Part shown: one piece after another, positions 9,879 through 16,540 of the stretch
Position numbering within the stretch: the stretch's first letter is position 1
How the letters are laid out: each line of letters starts with the position of its first letter
Origin: OMOG01 sp041485845
Lineage (GTDB): Bacteria; Acidobacteriota; Terriglobia; Bryobacterales; Bryobacteraceae
Reading direction: 5' to 3'
Assembly (NCBI GenBank): GCA_041485845.1
Contig: JBGPKH010000092.1
Coordinates: 1-19,043 of the forward strand
Length of the DNA: 19,043 nt
Translations under genes and position numbers: made by a program
The notes under the pieces: generated by a model
The model's input: only the letters and a program-made list of their open reading frames with translations
Database searches by the model: none
Told to the model about the DNA's origin: nothing

Positions 9879-11636
9879 TTACCGGAACTCGATCCCTCGC
9901 AGCACGCCGTCCGCCTTCCCCACGGCGCCGGCCGCATACACCACGGTCACCGGGCTCGCCGGCTGCGGACCGCACGTGAGCTCCGCGGGCGCGTTGCGCG
10001 CTTGCAGACGCGACAGATCCGGAATCGCCAGCGCCACCGATCCCCCCGCGGTGTCCACCAGAAACCGTGTCGCCTCGCCGCTGCAATCGATCTCGCGCAG
10101 AGTGCCCTGCGCGCGGCGGACGTCGTCGGCCGGCTCGATGAACGGGTTCCAGTCCTGCGTATTGTGCGGCACGCGCGTCATCACCAGTTGATTGCGCCCA
10201 TTCGCGTCGCGGACAAATCGGGCCGCCGTTTCCGTCTGCGCCATGTACGCAAGCTGGGCGGCATACGCGCGGCCGGCCGCGTTCCCGGCACGCTCCGAGG
10301 CGCGTCGCGCTGCCGCCACCGCTTCTTCCCGCCGTCCGAGCTGCGTCAGCGCATCCGCCACAGCGCACCAGTAGTGGAAAGCTCGCGGTGCGGCCACGTT
10401 CCGCATTCCGCGAAAGTGCGCCAACGCCGCCTCGTACTCCCCCGCGTTCTTCTCGAGCAGCGCCAGGGCGTAGCGCGCATCGTCATGATCGGGCTGCAAG
10501 GCGATCGTCCGTTCGTAAGCCCGCCGGACCTCCTCGGCGGGAAGCCCGGCGGCCGAAGCCAGTGTGGCGTACCGATAGCACAATGCGGCATCGCCGACTC
10601 CCCGTTCGATGGCTCGCTTCCACTCCCGCCGCGCGCCGTCGTGGTCGCCCCGTTTCAACGCGATCGTTCCCAAGGCAGCCGGCGCCCCGGCGTCACGCGG
10701 CGCCTCGCGGTCCAACTCGCGGTACATTGTCTCCGCCCGGTCCAGTTCGCCGATGGCCAACAACAGTTCGGCCATCAAACACCGCGACGCGAACGTCGAG
10801 ACCGCAGACACCTCGAGCTTCACGCCGCCGGTGGCTACGCCGCCCAGCGGCATCGCGTGGAATCCGCGCCCATCGGTCCAGGCACGCAGGTCGCGTGCGA
10901 TGAGATCCAGCGATCGCCCGCAAACCGCCGGCAGCGCGCGCACACCCGCCTGCCCCGACAGCAGCGCGGCGATCAACGACGGGAAGCGCGGACCGTACTC
11001 CGGCGCGAACATCAGCATGTCCGCCAGTGCCCAACTCTCCGCATAGAATATCGCGGCGCGGTCGCGCGTTTCGCCCGCCCGGGACTCGCTGGCCATCGCC
11101 AGGAGTTGCGCCAGCGGGATCCACGTACGTTGCCGCAAGATCTGCGACCGCGCCGGCAGGTCGCCGCCAATGCCGCTGCCGCGCTCGCCGATGCGCACCG
11201 TGGAAAAGAACTCCGCCAGTCCCTCGCCGAGCCACGCGGGAAGATCGAGGCCGCTGGCGCGCAGCAGCGAGTGCGCGTACTCGTGCGCCGCGACTCCGAA
11301 CTCACCGGCGCCCAGGGAAGGGAGCACGATGTAGTCGCGGCTTTCGGTGCCTACGTAGTAAGCATCGGATGGAGCCCGCAGCCGGAACGGCTCGTACTCC
11401 TTCACGGAGCGGAAGCCGATCACGCGGACCGGCGCCATGTCTTCCAGCTTCAGTCCCGTCTGTTGCAGGAAGAACGCGCGCAGTTGTTCCAGCCACAGCG
11501 CCGCCGGCCGCGCCGTCTCCGCGCCCGCCTGGGAATACACTTCGAAATGCGAGCTCTTCGCCAGGCTCCAGGTGGAGAATGTCTGCGCACGCAACAAGCA
11601 CAGCACGCCGAGCGCGGCAATCCGATGCAATCCCAC
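9879..11636 (-). CDS. Secreted gluzincin-like peptidase with TPR repeats
   Basis: From GTG 11636 the product has 585 residues. It starts with a hydrophobic export signal (residues about 2-17, RIAALGVLCLLRAQ). A domain with SSHFEVYSQAG follows. The zinc site is AHEYAH (His118, Glu119, His122), with GEGLAEFF after it supplying Glu142 or Glu138 as third ligand, the arrangement of gluzincin peptidases of the MA-like/DUF1570 type. From about residue 290 on there are helical TPR-like repeats (MAELLLAIGELDRAETMYRE, YALALLEKNAGEYEAALAHF). The C-terminal roughly 100 residues form a separate beta-rich segment (VARF/VPHNTQDWNP region). The frame stays open to 11894, but that stretch covers the repeat copies and the decayed gene, so the later GTG is preferred; no clear ribosome site supports either. 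It lies convergent to the 823-residue permease. Confidence 0.72.
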   Translation of the reverse strand: MGLHRIAALGVLCLLRAQTFSTWSLAKSSHFEVYSQAGAETARPAALWLEQLRAFFLQQTGLKLEDMAPVRVIGFRSVKEYEPFRLRAPSDAYYVGTESRDYIVLPSLGAGEFGVAAHEYAHSLLRASGLDLPAWLGEGLAEFFSTVRIGERGSGIGGDLPARSQILRQRTWIPLAQLLAMASESRAGETRDRAAIFYAESWALADMLMFAPEYGPRFPSLIAALLSGQAGVRALPAVCGRSLDLIARDLRAWTDGRGFHAMPLGGVATGGVKLEVSAVSTFASRCLMAELLLAIGELDRAETMYRELDREAPRDAGAPAALGTIALKRGDHDGARREWKRAIERGVGDAALCYRYATLASAAGLPAEEVRRAYERTIALQPDHDDARYALALLEKNAGEYEAALAHFRGMRNVAAPRAFHYWCAVADALTQLGRREEAVAAARRASERAGNAAGRAYAAQLAYMAQTETAARFVRDANGRNQLVMTRVPHNTQDWNPFIEPADDVRRAQGTLREIDCSGEATRFLVDTAGGSVALAIPDLSRLQARNAPAELTCGPQPASPVTVVYAAGAVGKADGVLRGIEFR

Positions 11637-11644
11637 ACTACCAA

Positions 11645-11762
11645 GGTAGGACAGGCCTCCCGGCCTGTCCACTCCGACCGCTTGCAACCACGGCAAAGCC
11701 CAGAAACGCCGCCTGGCCGAACTCCGCAGCCTCCCGGCCTGTCCATGCCGACCGCTCACAAC
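11645..11762. repeat. Two direct copies of a palindromic dispersed repeat
   Basis: GGACAGGCC and GGCCTGTCC flank a TCCC core at 11649-11670, preceded by GGTA at 11645. A 34-base unit at 11655-11688 recurs at 11729-11762 with about 30 identical bases, both in the same orientation and 74 bases apart. The core is the same as in the perfect palindrome at 16926-16987, where TCCC is TCCT. The copies lie between the peptidase gene start and the 3' end of the frameshifted remnant. Confidence 0.85.
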
Positions 11763-12208
11763 GACCGCAGGAAATTCGGAATATCCAGTTGATCCGTTGC
11801 CGGAAGCCCGAAGAACGCGGTGACCACCCAGGCCGCTGGTGTCGCCGGAGGCCAGGTTCACGGAGAACGCCTCGGCGACCACCGGTAGTCTCATTGCGGC
11901 CGATTTCCAGCCGTAGATCGATCACCGGTTCCCGGCCAACAGCCAGATGGATGCCCTTGCGCAGCAGCTTCTGAAAGCCGCTGGCCGTAGCCGTGATCTG
12001 GTACTCGCCCGGTATGAGGGACCGGCTCGCGCCAGCGTCCGGCGCCGCCGCTCAGGAGCGTGTGGGAAGCGCCGGTATCCAGGTTGACGATTTCGATCGC
12101 GCAGTTGGGGACCGCGGCCCCCGGCTGATCCGAGACGGTCCCTTGCGGGCTCGCGCCCACGGTTTGCGCAAAAGCCGCGCCCATCACCGCGCAGCAGACG
12201 AACAACAA
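11756..12208 (-). pseudogene. Frameshifted remnant of an exported carboxypeptidase-regulatory-domain protein
   Basis: Three minus-strand frames in succession give parts of one protein. The first (from TTG 12208) gives a signal peptide, LFVCCAVMGAAFAQT, and GTVSDQPGAAVPNCAIEIVN, the start of a CarboxypepD_reg-like beta sandwich. Near 12045 the frame changes and the same domain goes on as SLIPGEYQITATASGF and VGREPVIDLRLEIGRNET. Near 11893 it changes again (VVAEAFSVNLA), and near 11860 again to PAAWVVTAFFGLPATDQLD and a natural end NFLRSL at the TGA 11758-11756. Such domains are common at the N-terminus of acidobacterial TonB-dependent receptors and in short exported proteins; a total near 150 residues suggests the short type. 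Several indels in 450 bases mean decay, or sequencing errors if the assembly is raw long-read. Confidence 0.6.
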
Positions 12209-12249
12209 GCGCAGGAAGCTCCCCCCGATTCAGGTCAATTATCGACCCG

Positions 12250-12273
12250 AAGTCAAGCGGGCGGCCTTGACTT
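12250..12273. terminator. Hairpin AAGTCAAG/CTTGACTT after the ExbD-like gene
   Basis: AAGTCAAG at 12250-12257 is the exact reverse complement of CTTGACTT at 12266-12273, around an 8-base GC-rich loop. It begins five bases past the stop codon of the minus-strand gene at 12278-13021, where a terminator is expected, but no T-run follows on the minus strand. It may act as an mRNA 3' end stabiliser or regulator site instead. Confidence 0.4.
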
Positions 12274-12277
12274 GGAA

Positions 12278-13021
12278 TCAGGCTTTCCGCAGTTGATACG
12301 TGGCGCGGTCGTGCACCAGGACCCTTGGAGTGCGCATCACCTTTTTGACATGGTCTTGCCAGCCTTGGGGGAGCGCCGGGAGTCGCGCGCTGTCCACGAT
12401 CGCAAGATCCGCGTCACGGCAGCCCGCGGCGAGCGTCGCCGCGGCCGTGGCGTCGAAGATCCAAACCGCGTGGCCGATGGTGGAGAACCCCATCAGCAGG
12501 CCGAAGAACGGAATCGCCTGATTGGCCGCTTTCAGACTGGGCGCGTCCGCCAGGGTCCAGGCTGTGTCGCCGATCACCGCCACGTTCCGCTGAACGATCG
12601 AGGGCAGGATCTTCTCGACAGCCGCCACGGCCTGTGGAGGCGAGGCGCTTCGCTTCTGCGCCGGGAGCAGCATGTGCCGGCCATCCGGCCGCAGGATCAC
12701 GATCTTGCGTTGGGCGGCCTTCTCCCGCATCGACGCGAACATCTGGTCCAATCCGCGAGTGCTGCTGGAAGTCACCGAGTCCGAGAAGTCCGGCTTGGAC
12801 GACAGGCGAACCGGCAGATGGTTGCGGGTGATGAGTTTCATCACCTCCAGAGCCACCGGCGACGGATCGCCCGCGGGGTTCTCGCGGTAATACCACACGG
12901 CGGCGCTCGCTTTCGCCGCACGATCCATGGCCCGTTCGAGTTCGGCGAGCGTGACCGGCTGCCCATCGAGAAGAAGTTCGCCGTCAGCCAGGACGCTCAC
13001 CTTGAGTGGCTCGGTTGCCAT
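12278..13021 (-). CDS. Hypothetical protein with soluble ExbD/TolR-like N-terminal domain
   Basis: The 247-residue product begins without a membrane helix or signal peptide. Residues 6-75 (VSVLADGELLLDGQPVTLAE, then VWYYRENP and VALEVMKLITRNHLPVRLSS) resemble the periplasmic domain of ExbD/TolR, which normally hangs on an N-terminal membrane helix and moves energy from ExbB/TolQ proton flow. Here that helix is missing and no ExbB-like gene is nearby. Residues 90-247 (RKIVILRPDGRHMLLP, PSIVQRNVAVIGDTAWTLAD, ATAAATLAAGCRDADLAIVD) match nothing I know. A cytoplasmic protein that borrowed the fold is one reading. ATG 13021 is the start. It diverges from the DUF362 gene over 110 bases containing a tandem repeat. 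Function unknown. Confidence 0.7.
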   Translation of the reverse strand: MATEPLKVSVLADGELLLDGQPVTLAELERAMDRAAKASAAVWYYRENPAGDPSPVALEVMKLITRNHLPVRLSSKPDFSDSVTSSSTRGLDQMFASMREKAAQRKIVILRPDGRHMLLPAQKRSASPPQAVAAVEKILPSIVQRNVAVIGDTAWTLADAPSLKAANQAIPFFGLLMGFSTIGHAVWIFDATAAATLAAGCRDADLAIVDSARLPALPQGWQDHVKKVMRTPRVLVHDRATYQLRKA

Positions 13022-13057
13022 TCGCGAAGCCTATCATCTCACGGCGGCGGCCGGCGC

Positions 13058-13093
13058 GTCGAGGCCGTCGAGGCCGTCGAGGCCGATTAGGCC
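13058..13093. repeat. 9-bp tandem repeat in divergent promoter region
   Basis: GTCGAGGCC occurs three times in a row at 13058-13084 and is followed by the variant GATTAGGCC at 13085-13093 and a partial unit GATTGAC. A TTGACA at 13096-13101 directly follows and could be a -35 box for the DUF362 gene, though the sequence at the matching -10 position (CAACCT) is poor. Copy number changes by slippage would alter the distance between the two divergent genes. Confidence 0.8.
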
Positions 13094-13131
13094 GATTGAC
13101 AATCGCCCGCAGTTTTGACAACCTGCCTGAC

Positions 13132-14229
13132 ATGAGAGTTTCTCGTCGTGGACTTCTCGCAGGCATGGCCGGCGCGGCCGTGCTCGGACAGGTACACAGC
13201 AAAGCCGCCACCACCAAGCCGGGCATGCCGGGGCCTTACCCCGGACGTGTCATCGCCGTGGAGCATCCGGGCTGCATCACTTCCGGCGTTTATCAGGCGG
13301 AACCGGTCCGCAAGATGATGGAGAAGGGCATGACGGCCCTCACCGGCGCCCCCGCTTGGACCGACGCCTGGCGCACCTTCTTCGAGAAAGGCGACGTCGT
13401 CGGCATCAAGGTCTGCCCCGTTGGCGGAGCGAAGCTTTGTTCCGACGCCACCGTCCTCCACGCTGTCCTCGATGGCCTGAAGGAAGCCGGCGTGCCCGCG
13501 GGCGACGTCATCGTCTTCAATCGCTACCGTCAGGAGACCCTCGACGCCGGCATCGACAAGTGGGTGCCCAAAGGCGTGCGCATGGCGTTCGCCTCCGAAG
13601 CCTACAACAACACGCAGCTCGACATGCAAGGGTACGATCCCGACCACTTCATGGAAATGGCTTTGATCAAGCCCGGCGAGAACCTGAACGATCCGCACTA
13701 TCGCCGGTCGTATGTGTGCAGAGTGGTCACCCGCCAGATCAACAAGCTGATCAACCTGCCGGTGTTGAAGCATCACCAGTCGGCGGGCGTGACCATCGCG
13801 CTCAAGAACATGTCGCACGGCATGGTGAACAACGTCAACCGCAGCCACTTGACGCCGACCAACAACGCCTGCGGCATTTTTATTCCTTCGGTAGTGAGCC
13901 TGCCGATAATCCGCGAGAAGGCCGTGCTGCACATCTGCGACGCCGTGAAGGCCTCCTATCATGGCGGCCCGGGCGCCAGGCCGCAGTACGTCTGGGAGCA
14001 CAAGACCATGTACTTCGCCACCGATCCGGTGGCGCTCGACACGACCGGCCTGAAGGCCATCGACGCCCAACGCGCGCAGGTGGGGATGGCGTCGGTGGCG
14101 CTCTCCAAGCCCGATCGGGACAGCCACTACTTCAATTGCCAGGTGGAGCACATCGAGATCGCGGGCTCGCTCGGGCTCGGCGTGTTCGACGACAAGAAGA
14201 TCGACGTGCGGCGCTTTACGCTGGCCTGA
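13132..14229 (+). CDS. Tat-exported DUF362 domain protein
   Basis: The 365-residue product starts MRVSRRGLLAGMAGAAVLG, a twin-arginine signal (Arg5-Arg6), so it is exported folded, usually a sign of a cofactor. The remainder follows the DUF362 pattern: EKGDVVGIKVCPVGGAKLCS, AVLDGLKEAGVPAGDVIVFN, RQINKLINLPVLKHHQSAG, MTIALKN-like VTIALKNMSHGMVNN, and near the end YFATDPVALDTTGLKAID. DUF362 proteins are a poorly characterised group, some fused to ferredoxin domains; here no CxxCxxC cluster is seen. ATG 13132 was chosen over upstream frame extension to 13006 because the Tat signal starts there and the extension is Arg-rich translation of the tandem repeat. The frame is followed by a short in-frame open stretch after the stop. 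Role unknown. Confidence 0.85.
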   Translation: MRVSRRGLLAGMAGAAVLGQVHSKAATTKPGMPGPYPGRVIAVEHPGCITSGVYQAEPVRKMMEKGMTALTGAPAWTDAWRTFFEKGDVVGIKVCPVGGAKLCSDATVLHAVLDGLKEAGVPAGDVIVFNRYRQETLDAGIDKWVPKGVRMAFASEAYNNTQLDMQGYDPDHFMEMALIKPGENLNDPHYRRSYVCRVVTRQINKLINLPVLKHHQSAGVTIALKNMSHGMVNNVNRSHLTPTNNACGIFIPSVVSLPIIREKAVLHICDAVKASYHGGPGARPQYVWEHKTMYFATDPVALDTTGLKAIDAQRAQVGMASVALSKPDRDSHYFNCQVEHIEIAGSLGLGVFDDKKIDVRRFTLA

Positions 14230-14238
14230 GACTTCGCC

Positions 14239-14337
14239 TTGCTGCAATACGGTTCACTTAAAGGGAGGCATCTCGACATTTCCCAGGCAGACGGCTCCTG
14301 GCGCTTGGTGATCGACAACCCTTGGGGTACGGATTAA
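14239..14337 (+). other. Short coding-like frame after the DUF362 stop
   Basis: In the same frame as the DUF362 gene, three codons after its TGA, TTG 14239 opens a 32-codon frame ending at TAA 14335-14337. The product includes GSLKGRHLDISQADGSWRLV and DNPWGTD, which reads like genuine protein. It may be the tail of a former gene, a stop-codon mutation product, or chance. There is no ribosome site before it. Confidence 0.25.
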
Positions 14338-14350
14338 GTTCCCGTTATAA

Positions 14351-14548
14351 GGGCCCTACTTTCGCGATGCCCACAGAACCGCGCCCCCGGAGACGCGCGA
14401 GCCCCTCGGCCGCGTGGCTCGTGATGGCGCCGCTCCGCTGACGCCCGTCGCGCGCCGCTGGCTCGCGCAACACTACCTGCTTACCCCCGACGACCACCTG
14501 GCGATCCCCGTCTTCGGCGCCTGGATTGCGCATCACGCGCTGGTGTGA
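14351..14548 (+). other. Startless coding-like remnant convergent with the glycosyltransferase gene
   Basis: From 14351 to the TGA at 14546-14548 a plus-strand frame is open with strong third-position GC bias, especially from GTG 14414 on: PLTPVARRWLAQHYLLTPDD then VFGAWIAHHALV at the end. No ATG is in frame. The last 16 bases overlap the 3' end of the glycosyltransferase gene on the other strand. No family recognised; it looks like the C-terminal end of a lost gene. Confidence 0.3.
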
Positions 14549-15699
14549 GACGCGACGACGTCGAGAATCTCCCGCGCATCTTGCCGATCGACGCGGATCA
14601 CGTGGCAGCGGTCTCCCGACGGCCGCCACCGGTGAAACATTCGGGGGACCGGAAAGCCGGCGAAGATGCTGATCAGCGGGACGCCGCAAGCCGCGGCGAC
14701 GTGCTGGCCGGCCGAATCGTAGCCCACGTACAGACGGGCGCCGGAGATGATCGAGGCGAAGCCCGCGAATGAACCTTCCCAGAACGTTGCCGTTGCGCCC
14801 GAGCGCTCCACGGCGCACGTCACGCGCTCCGCTTCCTCGCCGCCGGCCCCGCGGTCGATGCACAGCGGCGAGCCGCCGCGCGTCAGCAGAGCGAGCAGGT
14901 CTTCCTCGAACGGGTCGGCAATGCGCTTTGCGGGATTCTCGCCCACGCCCAGGCTGACCGCGATGTAGGGGCCAGGGGCGGGGGCCGGGAGCGCCACATA
15001 GGGCTTCGCCCCGGAAACGCCGAGCGTCTCCTCCGCCCACGCCGCCGTTAGTTCTGAGAGCGTCGCCTCGCTGTCGCCTCCGTACGCGCGGCTCTCGAAG
15101 AGATGGTAGCGATCCTCCGGGCACACAGGTAGCAGGCCGAGTTGCGTGAGGCGCGAATCGGGATCGATCACCAACGAATCGGGCGCGGAGAGCAGTTCCT
15201 TCAGTTCGTCCCACACTGCCAGGCGGTCGCGCAGGCCGCCTCGTTTGTAGGACACCGTTGCGTGATGGAGGCGGGGGTCTGCGGCGAACAGTTCGTAGTT
15301 CTTCTTCGGACCGACGAACACTACTTCGGCCTCCGGGAAGCGCTGCTTCGCGGCCGCCAACAGGACGCTCGTGACCGCGACGTCCGCGCCGAGCGTGATG
15401 CGCGAGAGCACGAAGACGCGGCGCGGCTTGCCTTCGACCGGGCACGGCCGGCGTACGCGCTCGTATCGGGCGACCAGCGGCGCGGGATCATCGGACTCGA
15501 CGGCCTGCGCGAACAAGCGCGCATAGGCGTCGCACAACGAAGGCTCAAAGCGGTCCGCCAGCCCCTCCACCAGGATGGAGAAGAGCGCGTGCCCGCATGG
15601 CTCCTCCACCAATTCGCGCGGCAGTTGCGAAGGGGGCTCGCCGGCAAGGCAGCGGTCGAGTACCGCCTGCGCGATTCGCTTACACGAAGTACTTGTCAA
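14533..15699 (-). CDS. Glycosyltransferase family 9 (heptosyltransferase-like)
   Basis: The 388-residue product has the two-Rossmann layout of GT-B enzymes. After a helical N-terminus (residues 1-90), the first domain reads VFVLSRITLGADVAVTSVLL and EAEVVFVGPKKNYELFAADP, the second YIAVSLGVGENPAKRIADPF and, most tellingly, LYVGYDSAGQHVAAACGVP followed by LISIFAG, which corresponds to the nucleotide-sugar-binding motif (GNDTGxMHLAAAxGxP) of ADP-heptose:LPS heptosyltransferases. It probably transfers a sugar to lipopolysaccharide or another surface glycan on the cytoplasmic side of the membrane; the donor cannot be read. The start is a TTG at 15699, overlapping the end of mtnP by 20 bases; no later good start precedes the helical part. 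It is the last gene of the operon. Confidence 0.8.
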   Translation of the reverse strand: MTSTSCKRIAQAVLDRCLAGEPPSQLPRELVEEPCGHALFSILVEGLADRFEPSLCDAYARLFAQAVESDDPAPLVARYERVRRPCPVEGKPRRVFVLSRITLGADVAVTSVLLAAAKQRFPEAEVVFVGPKKNYELFAADPRLHHATVSYKRGGLRDRLAVWDELKELLSAPDSLVIDPDSRLTQLGLLPVCPEDRYHLFESRAYGGDSEATLSELTAAWAEETLGVSGAKPYVALPAPAPGPYIAVSLGVGENPAKRIADPFEEDLLALLTRGGSPLCIDRGAGGEEAERVTCAVERSGATATFWEGSFAGFASIISGARLYVGYDSAGQHVAAACGVPLISIFAGFPVPRMFHRWRPSGDRCHVIRVDRQDAREILDVVASHTSA

Positions 15700-16540
15700 T
15701 CAGGATCCCCAGTTTCTTGCGCGTGGCCTCCGGAACCAGCGACCGGTCGGTGAAGAGCGCGTGCGCCAGCGCCGAGCCACACTTGCACGCGCGGCCCACA
15801 GGCATGCCGGCCACCGCCCGCGCCACTACCTGGCACGCGTTCGCCGCGTTCTTCGTGAGGTTGCCGATGATGTCCGCGACCGTCACCGCGTCGTGATCGG
15901 CATGCCAGCAGTCGTAATCCGTCACCATCGCCACCGTCACGTAACAGATCTCGGCTTCGCGCGCCAGCTTGGCTTCCTGCAAATTGGTCATGCCGATCAC
16001 GTCCATGCCCCAGCTTCGGTATACGTTCGATTCGGCCTTGGTGGAGAAGGCCGGGCCTTCCATGCAAAGGTAGGCGCCGCCCTTCTTGGTGGTTACCCCT
16101 ACCGAGTGGCAGGCGCCCGCGACCACTTCCGCCAGCTCGGGGCAGATGGGGTCGGCGAAGCTGATGTGCGCCACCAGGCCCTCTCCGAAGAACGTGGAGG
16201 TGCGGCCTCGGGTGCGGTCGAAGAACTGGTCGGGGATGACGAAATCGAGCGGCCGGTGCTCCTCCTTGAGCGAGCCCACCGCGCTGAGCGAGATAATGCG
16301 CTCCACGCCCAGCGCCTTCATCCCGTAGATGTTGGCGCGGAAGTTCAGCTCCGAGGGCAGCAGGCGGTGGCCGCGGCCGTGACGCGCGAGGAACGCCACC
16401 TGCCGGCCCGCCAGCGTGCCGAGCACGTAGTTGTCCGAGGGCCGGCCGAAGGGCGTGTCGATGGCCGCCTCTTCCTGCTGCTCGAATCCGGGCATGGAGT
16501 ACAGCCCGCTGCCGCCGATGATTCCGATTTCCGCTTTCAA
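15680..16540 (-). CDS. mtnP: S-methyl-5'-thioadenosine phosphorylase
   Basis: The enzyme splits 5'-methylthioadenosine with phosphate into adenine and 5-methylthioribose-1-phosphate, the entry into methionine salvage. The 286-residue length fits. Seen in order: IGIIGGSGLY (5-14) phosphate-binding loop; FLARHGRGHRLLPSELNFRA; ISLSAVGSLKEEHRPLDFVI; the substrate region CMEGPAFSTKAESNVYRSWG and IGMTNLQEAKLAREAEICY; and VTDYDCW, whose Asp is typical for MTA phosphorylases with a 6-aminopurine. The TTG start at 16540 overlaps the stop of the MeaB-epimerase gene (TTGA), so it is translationally coupled. It could also use adenosine or other purine nucleosides, but the DYDCW motif favours MTA. High confidence. 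Confidence 0.93.
   Translation of the reverse strand: MKAEIGIIGGSGLYSMPGFEQQEEAAIDTPFGRPSDNYVLGTLAGRQVAFLARHGRGHRLLPSELNFRANIYGMKALGVERIISLSAVGSLKEEHRPLDFVIPDQFFDRTRGRTSTFFGEGLVAHISFADPICPELAEVVAGACHSVGVTTKKGGAYLCMEGPAFSTKAESNVYRSWGMDVIGMTNLQEAKLAREAEICYVTVAMVTDYDCWHADHDAVTVADIIGNLTKNAANACQVVARAVAGMPVGRACKCGSALAHALFTDRSLVPEATRKKLGILIDKYFV

Noticed and set aside
11645..11762. CRISPR-like repeats
   Set aside because: Only two units, imperfect, with no further array and no cas genes in the window.
11637..11894. N-terminal extension of the peptidase to 671 residues
   Set aside because: The extra 86 codons translate the dispersed repeats and the decayed gene, and hide the export signal that begins at GTG 11636.
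13006..13131. N-terminal extension of the DUF362 protein
   Set aside because: The extension is Arg-rich translation of the tandem repeat; the twin-arginine signal begins at ATG 13132.
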